From Sphingomonas endophytica (GTDB lineage Bacteria; Pseudomonadota; Alphaproteobacteria; Sphingomonadales; Sphingomonadaceae): a stretch of 32,140 nucleotides of DNA. A program made the position numbers and the translations under genes. Shown here piece by piece: positions 16,034 to 24,853 of this stretch. Numbering within the stretch: position 1 is the first letter of the stretch; each line of letters starts with the position of its first letter. The notes beneath the pieces are model-generated. The model had not been told where the DNA came from. It did not search any database and saw nothing but the letters and a program-made list of their open reading frames with translations. Location: the NCBI RefSeq assembly GCF_001476895.1, contig NZ_LDTB01000043.1, positions 1 to 32,140 of the forward strand, in the 5' to 3' direction.

Positions 16034-17143
16034 TCAGACCTTTGCGGTGATGGTGTCGGGGCGAGCGCGATCGAAGACCTCGTTCGCCCAGAGCAGCGAA
16101 ACCATGATCCCGGCGCCCACGTTGGTGACGTCGTGCGCCCAGCCGGGCACCGTCTCGACGACCGTCGGGGTGTCGCCATCGGTGACGATCTCGTAAGTCT
16201 CGCCGGTCAGCATATGGCGAAAGCCGAACCGCGCCCGGCCGTGGACGATGAGAAACTTTTCCGTCTTGGTGTGATGATAGTGGCCGCCCCGCGTCACCCC
16301 GGGCAGCGCGGTGAAATAGGAAAACTGGCCCGAGGTGCGGGTCTTCAGCATCTCCGAAAAGGCGCCGCGGGTATCGCGGTGGCTGACGATCGGATAGCTG
16401 AACTCCGCCGGCGGCAGGGCCGCGACATAGGTGGCATAGAGCGCGCGGGTCAGCCCCGTGCCGACCGCGTCGATCAGATTGTCGGCCCGATCGGTGCGAA
16501 ACCCGCGGATCGTGTTGGCAACCGCGCCGACGGTCGTCGCGTAGGTTGGCGCGACATCGACCATGCCCGACTCCCCGCCCCGGTCGAGGATGCCCAGGAA
16601 CGCGTCGACGACATCGTCGATATAGACCAGGCTCAGCGCCGCCCCGGGATCGTTGACCGTGATCGGCAGATCGCGTGCGACATTGTGGCAGAAGGTCGCG
16701 ACCGCCGAATTGTAGTTGGGCCGCGCCCATTTCCCGAAGACATTGGGCAGGCGAAAGACATAGACACGGCCGCCGGTGCGCGCGGCATGGGCGAGCAACG
16801 CCTCCTCGCCGGCGCGCTTGCTGCGACCATAAGCGTCGTCGCCCGCGGCACGGATCGACGAGGCATAGACGACCGGTACCGACCGGCCGGCCGCGCCGAT
16901 CGCCTCGACCAGCAGCGCTGCGGTGCCGGCATTGACGGTATCGAATTCAGCCGGGTCTGCCGGCCGGTTGGCTCCGGCCAGATGGACGACCGCATCGGCC
17001 GCGGCGATCGCGGCGAACCAGTCCTCGCGCGTGCTGGTCCGGGTCAGCGGCAGCACCTGGTCGCCGATCTCGGCGAGGCGCAGCGCCAGATTGCGCCCGA
17101 CAAATCCGTCCGCCCCGGTGACGGCGATGCGGCGTCCGCTCAC
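16034..17143 (-). CDS. fnlB: Bifunctional reductase/epimerase for UDP-L-FucNAc (FnlB/CapF)
   Basis: A 369-residue two-domain protein. Residues 1-240 form a short-chain dehydrogenase with TGADGFVG (9-16) for NADPH and YGRSK (Tyr105, Lys109). Residues about 250-369 form a cupin domain with HYHHTKTEKF (288-297), the metal-binding set of CapF. In the known pathway the cupin epimerises C3 of the ketosugar and the SDR domain reduces C4, giving UDP-N-acetyl-L-pneumosamine. Length and domain order match CapF closely. The start is GTG 17143, overlapping the fnlA stop (GTGA), so fnlA and fnlB are coupled. Confidence 0.93.
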   Translation of the reverse strand: MSGRRIAVTGADGFVGRNLALRLAEIGDQVLPLTRTSTREDWFAAIAAADAVVHLAGANRPADPAEFDTVNAGTAALLVEAIGAAGRSVPVVYASSIRAAGDDAYGRSKRAGEEALLAHAARTGGRVYVFRLPNVFGKWARPNYNSAVATFCHNVARDLPITVNDPGAALSLVYIDDVVDAFLGILDRGGESGMVDVAPTYATTVGAVANTIRGFRTDRADNLIDAVGTGLTRALYATYVAALPPAEFSYPIVSHRDTRGAFSEMLKTRTSGQFSYFTALPGVTRGGHYHHTKTEKFLIVHGRARFGFRHMLTGETYEIVTDGDTPTVVETVPGWAHDVTNVGAGIMVSLLWANEVFDRARPDTITAKV

Positions 17144-18171
17144 TCGCCGGCGCCTTCGCGGCCCGACAGCACCCCCTGCATATAGTCGAGGCGACGCAGG
17201 ATTGCCGTCATTCCCGCCTGGTCCAGCCGAGTGGTGTTGTGCGAGTTGAAATCCTCTGCCTCGGTGATCTCCTTCTCGCCCTCTTCGACGAAGCGGGCAT
17301 AGTTGAGATCGCGATTGTCGGGCGGCACCCGGTAATAGTCGCCGCGATCCTCGGCGATCGCCATCTCCTCGCGGCTGAGCAGCGTCTCATAGAGCTTCTC
17401 GCCGTGCCGGGTGCCGATCACCTTCATCGGATGCCCTTCGGCGCCCAGCACCTCAAGGACCGACCGGGCAAGGATGTCGATCGTCGCGGCCGGCGCCTTC
17501 TGGACGAACAGGTCGCCGTTCCCGCCATGCGCGAACGCATAGAGAACCAGGTCGACCGCTTCGCCGAGCGTCATGACGAACCGGGTCATGCCGGGGTCGG
17601 TGATGGTCAGCGGCAGGCCCTTGCGGACCTGGTCGACGAACAGCGGGATCACACTGCCGCGCGAGGCAAGGACGTTGCCGTAGCGGGTGCCGGTGATGAC
17701 CGTCTTCGTGCCCAGCGCCAGCCGCGACTTGGCGACCATCACCTTTTCCATCAACGCCTTGGAAATGCCCATGGCGTTGATCGGATATACCGCCTTGTCG
17801 GTCGACAGGCACACAACCCGCTCCACCCCGGCCGCGATCGCCGCCTCGAGCAAATTGTCAGTCCCGATGACATTGGTCTTGACCGCTTCCATCGGATGGA
17901 ATTCGCACGACGGCACCTGCTTCAGCGCCGCGGCGTGAAAGATATAGTCGACACCCTGTACCGCGCTGGCGATCGACCGGAGGTCGCGCACGTCGCCGAT
18001 ATAGTAGCGCAGCCGCGGGTCGCGATAGTGGAGCCGCTGATCTTCCTGCTTCTTCTCATCACGCGAGAAGATCCGGATTTCCCGGAACGGCTCGCTGATG
18101 AAACGGCGCAGAACGGTCGAACCGAACGACCCGGTCCCACCGGTGATAAGAAGCACCTTGTCGTCGAACAT
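17140..18171 (-). CDS. fnlA: UDP-GlcNAc 4,6-dehydratase/5-epimerase (FnlA/CapE)
   Basis: A 343-residue extended SDR enzyme. FnlA/CapE converts UDP-GlcNAc to the 4-keto-6-deoxy sugar with C5 inversion, the first step to UDP-L-FucNAc. GGTGSFG (11-17) binds NAD(P). STDKAVYP (123-130) carries the Asp-Lys catalytic pair, and the usual YxxxK is replaced by Met134-Gly-Ile-Ser-Lys138, the pattern of the CapE subgroup. RYGNVLASRGSVIP and MTRFVMTLGEAVDLV are further family marks. The start is taken as the third ATG (18171), which aligns with family members beginning MFDDK; ATGs at 18177 and 18186 are possible. It heads the eight-gene minus-strand operon. Confidence 0.93.
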   Translation of the reverse strand: MFDDKVLLITGGTGSFGSTVLRRFISEPFREIRIFSRDEKKQEDQRLHYRDPRLRYYIGDVRDLRSIASAVQGVDYIFHAAALKQVPSCEFHPMEAVKTNVIGTDNLLEAAIAAGVERVVCLSTDKAVYPINAMGISKALMEKVMVAKSRLALGTKTVITGTRYGNVLASRGSVIPLFVDQVRKGLPLTITDPGMTRFVMTLGEAVDLVLYAFAHGGNGDLFVQKAPAATIDILARSVLEVLGAEGHPMKVIGTRHGEKLYETLLSREEMAIAEDRGDYYRVPPDNRDLNYARFVEEGEKEITEAEDFNSHNTTRLDQAGMTAILRRLDYMQGVLSGREGAGE

Positions 18172-18238
18172 GAACATTCCCGTCATGGAACCGGCACGGA
18201 CCCGCAGCCGGGAAGTCCGCCCGTATTGGACGAGGCGC

Positions 18239-18267
18239 GCTGTACGTGCTAGCGGAAGGTCAATCAA
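18239..18267 (-). promoter_or_regulatory. Possible promoter of the fnlA operon
   Basis: On the minus strand TTGATT (plus 18262-18267) and TACAGC (plus 18239-18244) are spaced 17 nt apart, giving an untranslated leader of about 60 nt before fnlA. It sits in the 209-bp gap between the two divergent operons. The match to a sigma-70 promoter is moderate. Confidence 0.3.
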
Positions 18268-18312
18268 TAGTGATCGACCGGGTCACCGGCGTGTCGCGGC
18301 CCGGACGACAGG

Positions 18313-18329
18313 GCTGCCAGTTGGGCAGC
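18313..18329 (+). promoter_or_regulatory. Short hairpin in the leader of the plus-strand operon
   Basis: A perfect 6-bp inverted repeat (GCTGCC, 5-nt loop, GGCAGC) lies about 50 bp before the dehydratase start. It could be an operator half-site pair or an RNA hairpin; there is no T-tract. Confidence 0.25.
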
Positions 18330-18380
18330 AGTGGGCCGGCGGTCCGTGCGACAGGGGCACGGGGTCGAGTGGGAGTTTTC

Positions 18381-20435
18381 ATGCCCGTTGGTATCGTTGC
18401 GCGTCCGCTGCTGGCTCTGCCCAGGGGCTCCAAGCGCCTGATGGCGGCCACCATGGACGCCGCGCTCTGCGCGCTGACCGTATGGCTCGCCTATTACCTG
18501 CGGCTCGGCCATTTCGTGTCGCTTGCCGGTCGACCGACCCTGGCCGCTGCGCTTTCGGTCGCGCTGGCCCTGCCCGCATTCTACGTGACCGGGCTGTACC
18601 GGATGGCGTTCAGGCGCGCCGGTACCGAGATAATCCCGGCCTCGGCGCTGGCATGCTTCGCCTATGGCCTGTGCTATGCGACGATCATCGCCGCCTATGC
18701 CTTCGACAACATCCCCCGCACCGTTGGCATCATCCAGCCGATCCTCCTGTTCCTCGCCATTTCCGCGACACGGCTGGCGGTCGGCTATGTCCTGGGCGGG
18801 CAGATGCAGCGCCGGATCGATGCCAAGCCGCGCGGGCGGATGCTGATTTACGGTGCCGGTTCGTCGGGGCGCCAGCTGGCCGCCGCGATGGGGACGAGCC
18901 GCGAGTCCAGCGTCATCGGCTTCCTCGATGACGACCAGTCGCTGTACGGTACCCGGGTCAACGGCCTGCCCGTCTATCCGCCCCATCGCCTGGGCGAACT
19001 GATCGGGACCGAGCGGGTCAGCGACGTCCTGCTCGCGCTGCCATCGGCATCGCGGCAGCGCCGCAACGAGATCATTCAGGGGCTGCGCGGTTTGCCGGTA
19101 GGGGTTCGGACCCTGCCCGGACTGATGGACCTTGCCCATGGCCGCGTCCAGGCCAGCGACCTGCGCGAGCTGACCATCGAGGACCTGCTCAGCCGTGATC
19201 CGGTGGCCCCGCATGCCGCCTCGGTAAGGGGCAAGATCGCCGGGCGCACCGTCCTGGTGACCGGCGCGGGAGGATCGATCGGCAGCGAGCTGTGCCGGCA
19301 GATCATCGCCGCGGAACCGGCATGCATCCTGCTCCTGGAGGCCAACGAGTTTGCCCTCTATGCCATCCACCGCAACCTGACCGAGGTGTCCGACGTCACG
19401 GTGGTGCCGCTGCTCGGCTCGGTGATCGACGCCTTCCGCATCAACGAGATCATGCGCGCCTGGTCGCCCGACATGGTCTTCCACGCCGCCGCCTACAAGC
19501 ACGTCCCCCTCGTCGAGCACAATCCGCTGGAAGGGATCCGCAACAACATCATCGGTACCCGGCGTGTCGCGCAGGCGGCCCTGCACAACGGCGTGCGGGA
19601 CTTCGTGCTGGTCAGCACCGACAAGGCGGTCCGCCCTACCAACATCATGGGCGCCACCAAGCGGCTCGCCGAACTGGTTCTTCAGGGCCTGGCGGCGGAG
19701 GGCGGAGCGACCTGCTTCTCGATGGTCCGGTTCGGCAATGTGCTGGGATCGAGCGGATCGGTCGTGCCGCTGTTCCGCGAACAGATCCGGCAGGGCGGTC
19801 CCGTCACCATCACCCATCCCGACATCACCCGCTACTTCATGACCATTCCCGAGGCGGCGCAGCTCGTCGTACAGGCCAGCGCGATGGCGCGGGGTGGCGA
19901 GGTCTTCGTGCTGGACATGGGCGAACCCGTCCGGATCGTCGACCTGGCCCGCAACATGATCGAACTGTGCGGACTGACCGTGCGGACCGCCGACAACCCC
20001 GATGGCGACATCGAGATCGCGACCGTTGGGATGCGCCCGGGCGAGAAGCTGTACGAGGAACTGCTGATCGGCGCCGATCCGCGGACGACATCGCATCCCC
20101 GCATCATGATGGCGACCGAACATCACCTGCCCTGGCCAATGCTGCGTCAGCAGCTGGACGTGATGGAAGCCCATGTCGAAGCGGGTGAGGTCGCCGCGGC
20201 GCGCGACCTGCTGTGCGCCCTCGTAGCGGAATTCGCCCCGGCCAGCGACATCGTCGACTGGATCGCGCTGCGTCGCGATGGCCGCGCCCCGAATGCGGTC
20301 GACGATCCGTTCCCGGTGCATCCGGACGCCGTACCGCCGCCATCGCCCGTCCGGTCGGCTCCAACCGCCGTACCGATCGGTCCCGCTCCGCTTGACATCG
20401 CCACGCTGCCGGTCGCAGCCCGGCTGGCGAACTGA
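18381..20435 (+). CDS. Membrane-bound nucleotide-sugar 4,6-dehydratase (WbpM/CapD/PglF-like)
   Basis: A 684-residue protein. Residues about 20-140 form four membrane helices, followed by a CoA-binding-like Rossmann region (YGAGSSGRQ, 157-165). The catalytic SDR domain then starts at VTGAGGSIGSELCRQI (293-308). STDKAVRPTN (412-421) holds the catalytic Asp-Lys, and Met423-Gly-Ala-Thr-Lys427 replaces YxxxK, as known for WbpM. It should make UDP-4-keto-6-deoxy-GlcNAc at the inner membrane for the aminotransferase at 2608-3780. The start ATG 18381 has GGGAG with 5-nt spacing. It is the first gene of the plus-strand export operon. The C-terminal about 60 residues are Pro/Ala-rich and probably disordered. 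Confidence 0.9.
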   Translation: MPVGIVARPLLALPRGSKRLMAATMDAALCALTVWLAYYLRLGHFVSLAGRPTLAAALSVALALPAFYVTGLYRMAFRRAGTEIIPASALACFAYGLCYATIIAAYAFDNIPRTVGIIQPILLFLAISATRLAVGYVLGGQMQRRIDAKPRGRMLIYGAGSSGRQLAAAMGTSRESSVIGFLDDDQSLYGTRVNGLPVYPPHRLGELIGTERVSDVLLALPSASRQRRNEIIQGLRGLPVGVRTLPGLMDLAHGRVQASDLRELTIEDLLSRDPVAPHAASVRGKIAGRTVLVTGAGGSIGSELCRQIIAAEPACILLLEANEFALYAIHRNLTEVSDVTVVPLLGSVIDAFRINEIMRAWSPDMVFHAAAYKHVPLVEHNPLEGIRNNIIGTRRVAQAALHNGVRDFVLVSTDKAVRPTNIMGATKRLAELVLQGLAAEGGATCFSMVRFGNVLGSSGSVVPLFREQIRQGGPVTITHPDITRYFMTIPEAAQLVVQASAMARGGEVFVLDMGEPVRIVDLARNMIELCGLTVRTADNPDGDIEIATVGMRPGEKLYEELLIGADPRTTSHPRIMMATEHHLPWPMLRQQLDVMEAHVEAGEVAAARDLLCALVAEFAPASDIVDWIALRRDGRAPNAVDDPFPVHPDAVPPPSPVRSAPTAVPIGPAPLDIATLPVAARLAN

Positions 20436-20449
20436 GGGCAGGACAGCGG

Positions 20450-21877
20450 ATGCCCATGCCCGAGCCCTTTTCGAGATCCAGGTCCCCCATGCACGCGTCG
20501 CGCCGGTCCTCACCGTTCTCCGGAATCGGCCCCTGCCTGCTCCTGCTGAGCGTCCTGCTCGCCACGCTGTGGCTTGCAGGCGGAGCGTCGCGGGCCGACG
20601 CGCTGGGACAGGTCGTCGTGCGCACCGTCGCCTGGATTGTTCTGGTCGTCGCCATCCTGTTCGTCGATCGCCCGCGGCCGGGCGCCGGCACGCCCGCCCT
20701 CGTCCGGCCGGTCGCCATACTGCTCGCCGTCATCGTGGCGCTGCCCCTGATCCAGCTCGTCCCGCTTCCCCCGGCGATCTGGCAGGCGCTGCCAGGACGC
20801 GCGATGCTCGCGGAAGCCGCTGCGGCCAGCGGCCAGGCCCAGCCGTGGCGCGCCATGTCCATCGTCCCGGGGGCGACGGTCAATGCCGCGTCCTCGCTCA
20901 TCGTTCCCGTCGTCGTCCTGCTCCTGCTGGCCGCGATGACGGACGAGGAACGGGCGTGGCTGCCCGGTATCGTGCTCGGCATGATCGGTGCGTCCACCGC
21001 GGTCGGCCTGCTGCAATTCTCCGGCGCCGGCTTCAACAATCCGTTCATCAACGAAACGGTGGGACAGGTTGGCGGCACCTTCGCCAATCGCAACCATTTC
21101 GCGCTGTTCCTGGCGCTCGGCTGCCTGATCGCCCCGTGCTGGGCAGTCCTCGACGGACGGTCGCCGCGCTGGCGTGGTCCCGTTGCGCTCGGCCTCGTCC
21201 TGCTGCTGGTGCTGGTCATCCTGGCCACCGGCTCGCGTGCCGGGATCATCCTGGGCGCGGCGGGACTGGCGATCGGGCTGTTCCTGTCGCGAAAGGGTAT
21301 TCGCCGTACGCTGCGGCGCTATCCGCGCTGGGTCTATCCCGCGCTCCTCGCCGGCATCGTCGCCGTCGTGGCCATCCTGGTCCTGGTCAGCGTTATGGCC
21401 GACCGCGCCGTGTCGATCGATCGCTTCCTGTCCGATCAGGGGCAGGACATGCGCAGCCGCGGGTTACCGACGGTGCTGGCGATGATCGGGGCCTACTTCC
21501 CGGCCGGCTCGGGATTGGGATCGTTCGACCCGATCTTTCGTATCCACGAACCCTTCGCGTTGCTGAAGCCGACCTATTTCAATCATGCCCATAATGATTT
21601 CCTGGAAATCATACTGGATGCCGGAATTCCCGGGCTTGCCGTGCTGCTGGCTGCGATCGGCTGGTGGGGAATGGCGAGCGTGCGGGCTTGGCGCGCGGCA
21701 GGTTCGGCCATGCTGCCGTGTGCCGGATCGGCGATGATCCTGCTCGTCCTGCTGTCCAGCGCGATCGACTATCCGGTCCGAACCCCGCTCATGATGGCCG
21801 TCGTAACCATCGCGGCGGTCTGGCTGGCCGGGGCATGCCGCAGCTCAGCTTTACCCGCGACCGGCCAACACCTATAA
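20450..21877 (+). CDS. O-antigen ligase/Wzy-family membrane protein
   Basis: A 475-residue membrane protein with about ten to twelve hydrophobic helices. A periplasmic loop begins around VGGTFANRNHFA (207-218) and continues to NHAHNDFLEIILDAG (378-392); both are marks of the Wzy_C/WaaL family. Such proteins either polymerise lipid-linked repeat units or ligate a glycan to an acceptor. The ATG at 20450 has AGGA with 6-nt spacing; ATGs at 20456 and 20489 are alternatives. It sits 14 bp after the dehydratase and before the OPX/Wzc genes. With another Wzy candidate at 11262-12404, which of the two polymerises this polymer is open. Confidence 0.85.
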   Translation: MPMPEPFSRSRSPMHASRRSSPFSGIGPCLLLLSVLLATLWLAGGASRADALGQVVVRTVAWIVLVVAILFVDRPRPGAGTPALVRPVAILLAVIVALPLIQLVPLPPAIWQALPGRAMLAEAAAASGQAQPWRAMSIVPGATVNAASSLIVPVVVLLLLAAMTDEERAWLPGIVLGMIGASTAVGLLQFSGAGFNNPFINETVGQVGGTFANRNHFALFLALGCLIAPCWAVLDGRSPRWRGPVALGLVLLLVLVILATGSRAGIILGAAGLAIGLFLSRKGIRRTLRRYPRWVYPALLAGIVAVVAILVLVSVMADRAVSIDRFLSDQGQDMRSRGLPTVLAMIGAYFPAGSGLGSFDPIFRIHEPFALLKPTYFNHAHNDFLEIILDAGIPGLAVLLAAIGWWGMASVRAWRAAGSAMLPCAGSAMILLVLLSSAIDYPVRTPLMMAVVTIAAVWLAGACRSSALPATGQHL

Positions 21878-21914
21878 GCCCGCCGTCCCATTCCGTCTGG
21901 AACCTTGTCAGCAG

Positions 21915-22625
21915 ATGCGTAAAATTTGTGTCGTTTTGCTCCTTGCTGCGACCCTGTCAGGGTGTGGCGGCAGGGTTCCGCTGGAATCCACCCAGCGATT
22001 GACGGTCGTCCAGGACAGCACCGCATTGCCCGCCCCCGACCGCAACGACCTGACCGCAGCCGATCGCCCGTCGCTGATCGGCCCTCTCGACACCATCTCG
22101 GTCGATGTCTTCAACGTGCCCGATCTCAGCCGTGAGATGCAGGTTGACGCCAGCGGCCGGGTTTCGATGCCGCTGGCCGGGACGATCGATGCCCGCGGCA
22201 AGACCGCCGGGGAACTCGCCGACGCCATCGAGGCCGCGCTCCGCAACCGGTACGTCCGCAACCCGGAGGTGACCGTCAACATCAAGAGTTCGGTCAGCCA
22301 GGTGGTGACAATCGACGGGCAAGTGACCGAGCCCGGGCTCTATCCCGTCACCAATCAGATGACGCTGTTGCGGGCTGTCGCCTCGGCCAAGGGTCTGTCC
22401 GAATTCGCCCGCGAAGACGATGTCGTCGTGTTGAGAACGGTCGGCGGGCGCAAGATGGCCGGGCTCTACAATATCGGTGCGATCCGACGCGGCACCTATG
22501 ACGATCCGCAGATCTACGCCAACGACGTCGTCGTCGTCGGTGACTCCCCGCAGCGACGCCGGTTCCGTGACCTCGTCTCGCTCGCGCCGCTGCTGGCGGC
22601 GCCGCTCATCGCGATCCTGCAGTAA
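21915..22625 (+). CDS. Outer-membrane polysaccharide export lipoprotein (Wza-like OPX family)
   Basis: A 236-residue lipoprotein precursor: the signal ends LSGC, making Cys17 the lipidated residue. A Poly_export domain covers about 55-130 (LDTISVDVFNVPDLS, then VTVNIKSS), followed by one SLBB domain (ITIDGQV-type strand, GLYPVTNQMTLLRAV). OPX proteins form the periplasm-spanning channel that works with the Wzc-type copolymerase encoded next. At 236 residues it is shorter than E. coli Wza (about 380), with fewer SLBB domains and no clear C-terminal amphipathic outer-membrane helix; the tail ends in a hydrophobic stretch, LAPLLAAPLIAIL. It may therefore need a separate outer-membrane partner. 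Confidence 0.9.
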   Translation: MRKICVVLLLAATLSGCGGRVPLESTQRLTVVQDSTALPAPDRNDLTAADRPSLIGPLDTISVDVFNVPDLSREMQVDASGRVSMPLAGTIDARGKTAGELADAIEAALRNRYVRNPEVTVNIKSSVSQVVTIDGQVTEPGLYPVTNQMTLLRAVASAKGLSEFAREDDVVVLRTVGGRKMAGLYNIGAIRRGTYDDPQIYANDVVVVGDSPQRRRFRDLVSLAPLLAAPLIAILQ

Positions 22626-22639
22626 GGCCCGGCCCTGTC

Positions 22640-24853
22640 ATGAATCTGGTTACACCCAATCTGCACGACGGCATCCTGATTGGTGGGCCCGGTATCCCGG
22701 ATCCGCGGCGGATCGACGACCAGCGTGTCCCGATGATCCGTCAGTATCTGCGGATCGCCATGCGATGGCGGTACGTCATCCTGGGCATCGTTGCCGCCTG
22801 CGGACTGTTTGGGCTGATCGCGACGCTGCTGATGACGCCCAAATATACCGCGACCGCGACGATCGAAATTTCCCGCGAGGCCGACAAGGTCACCGAGTTC
22901 CAGGGCGTCGACCGGGAAACCAGCGTTGCCGACCAGGAATTCTATCAGACCCAATATGGTCTGCTCCGGTCGCGTTCGCTGTCGGAACGCGTCGCTGCCC
23001 AGCTGCGCCTGGTCGACGATCCGAAGTTTTTCGCGATGTTCGGCATTTCGGACAAGAATCCGGCCTTCCAGCAGTCAAACGGTCGCTATGGCGCTGCCGG
23101 TCGCGCCGTTCGCCAGCGCATCGCCGGCGAGCTCCTGCTCAAGAATCTCGACATCGCGCCCGCCCGGCTGTCCCGCCTTGTCGATATCCGCTTCACCAGC
23201 CCCGACCCCGCGTTGTCGGCGCGCATCGCCAATGCCTGGGCGGAAAACTTCATCCAGACCAATTTGGAACGCAAGGTCCAGGCGACCTCCTATGGCCGCA
23301 ACCTGCTGCAGCGGCAGCTCGGCCAGCTGAAGGAGAAGCTGGACGAATCGCAGCGCCAGCTGGTCGGCTATGCCTCTGCCCAGCGGATCATCAACCTGCC
23401 CGCCCAGTCGGGCAGCGACGGCCGGTCGACCAGCGAACGGTCGATTGTCGCCGACGATCTCGCCGCGCTCAACACCGCCCTGTCACAGGCGACGGCGGAC
23501 CGCATCCAAGTCGAAGCCCGCTATCAGGCGACCCGTTCGGGCACCTCGACAGAGGCGCTGCGCAACCAGGCGATCAACAATCTGCGTCAGCGCCGCGCCG
23601 AACTGGCTGCGGATTATCAGCGGCTGATGGTCCAGTTCGAGCCGGAATATCCCGCCGCAAAGGCGATCCGGTCGCAACTTGACCAGCTCGACCGGAGTAT
23701 CAGCCGTGAAGAGGGGCGCGTATCGGGTTCGCTGTTGACCGATTATCGCGAGGCGCAGGAGCGCGAGCGGGCGCTGCAGGCGCGTGTCGATCAACTCAAG
23801 TCCAACTATCTCGACCTGCGTCGGCGCAGCATCCAGTACAATATCTACCAGCAGGAAGTGGACACCAACCGCGCCCTGTATGACGGGCTGCTCCAGCGCT
23901 TCAAGGAGATCGGGGTCGCCGGCGGCGTCGGGGTCAACAACATCTCGGTGGTCGACACCGCCGACGTGCCGCAGAGCCCCTCCAGCCCACGACTGCTCAT
24001 CAACCTAGCGATCGCACTACTTGCCGGCCTCGGGCTTGGCGCGCTGGCCGCCTTCGGCCTCGAACAGATCGACGAGGCGATCGCAGATCCTGGCGAGGTG
24101 GAGCGCCGGCTGGGGCTGCCACTGCTCGGCTCGGTCCCGAAAGTCGATACGGGCACGCCGAAGGATGCGCTGCTTGATCGTAAATCCGACCTTGTCGATG
24201 CTTATCTGGCGGTGCAGACCAACCTGACGTTCACCACCGAACACGGCGTGCCGCGCTCCTTTGCGGTTACCTCGACCCGCCCCGCAGAAGGCAAGTCCAC
24301 GACCGCACTCGCGCTGGCGACGACGCTGGCCCGGGCGCAGCGGCGGGTCATTCTGGTCGACGGCGACATGCGCTCGCCGTCGGTCCATCACCTGGGCGGC
24401 GTCGATCATGACCACGGCCTCAGCAATTTCCTTGCGGGCCAGGACAATATCGAGGCCTTGACCTTCGAGATGACCGATCTGGGCTTTACTGCGATGTCGG
24501 CGGGACCGATCCCGCCCAATGCCGCGGAGCTCCTGACTGGTAATCGCCTGTCGTTGCTGATCGAAAAGCTGCTCCAGCAATTCGACCATGTCGTGATCGA
24601 TTCCCCGCCGGTCATGGGTCTGGCCGACGCACCTCTGATCGCCAGCCGCGTTGAGGGCGTGATCTATGCCGTCGAATCGCATGGTATCCGATCCAGCATG
24701 GTCCGGACCGCACTGGGCCGGCTGGCGAGCGCCAACGCCCGGGTAATCGGCGGTGTCCTCACCAAGTTCGAGGCTCGCAAGGCGCATTACGGCTATGGCT
24801 ATGAATATGGCTATGGGTATGGCCGCGGCGACGGCAAGACGGGTGGCGACTGA
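22640..24853 (+). CDS. Wzc-type polysaccharide copolymerase and tyrosine autokinase (BY-kinase)
   Basis: A 737-residue inner-membrane protein. The N-terminal Wzz domain has a first membrane helix at about 45-66 (YVILGIVAACGLFGLIATLL), a long periplasmic coiled-coil region and a second helix at about 452-474. The cytoplasmic BY-kinase domain follows, with Walker A STRPAEGKST (545-554), Walker A' ILVDGDMR (571-578) and Walker B VVIDSPP (651-657). The C-terminus carries six tyrosines in a Tyr-Gly/Tyr-Glu run (717-727), the autophosphorylation cluster. It would set chain length and drive export with the OPX protein. No Wzb-type phosphatase gene is in the window. The start at ATG 22640 lacks a strong ribosome binding site. 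Confidence 0.93.
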   Translation: MNLVTPNLHDGILIGGPGIPDPRRIDDQRVPMIRQYLRIAMRWRYVILGIVAACGLFGLIATLLMTPKYTATATIEISREADKVTEFQGVDRETSVADQEFYQTQYGLLRSRSLSERVAAQLRLVDDPKFFAMFGISDKNPAFQQSNGRYGAAGRAVRQRIAGELLLKNLDIAPARLSRLVDIRFTSPDPALSARIANAWAENFIQTNLERKVQATSYGRNLLQRQLGQLKEKLDESQRQLVGYASAQRIINLPAQSGSDGRSTSERSIVADDLAALNTALSQATADRIQVEARYQATRSGTSTEALRNQAINNLRQRRAELAADYQRLMVQFEPEYPAAKAIRSQLDQLDRSISREEGRVSGSLLTDYREAQERERALQARVDQLKSNYLDLRRRSIQYNIYQQEVDTNRALYDGLLQRFKEIGVAGGVGVNNISVVDTADVPQSPSSPRLLINLAIALLAGLGLGALAAFGLEQIDEAIADPGEVERRLGLPLLGSVPKVDTGTPKDALLDRKSDLVDAYLAVQTNLTFTTEHGVPRSFAVTSTRPAEGKSTTALALATTLARAQRRVILVDGDMRSPSVHHLGGVDHDHGLSNFLAGQDNIEALTFEMTDLGFTAMSAGPIPPNAAELLTGNRLSLLIEKLLQQFDHVVIDSPPVMGLADAPLIASRVEGVIYAVESHGIRSSMVRTALGRLASANARVIGGVLTKFEARKAHYGYGYEYGYGYGRGDGKTGGD

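Noticed and set aside
18264..20513. 749-codon minus-strand open frame opposite the WbpM-like gene
   Set aside because: A shadow produced by high GC codon use; the plus strand has the motifs and the ribosome binding site.
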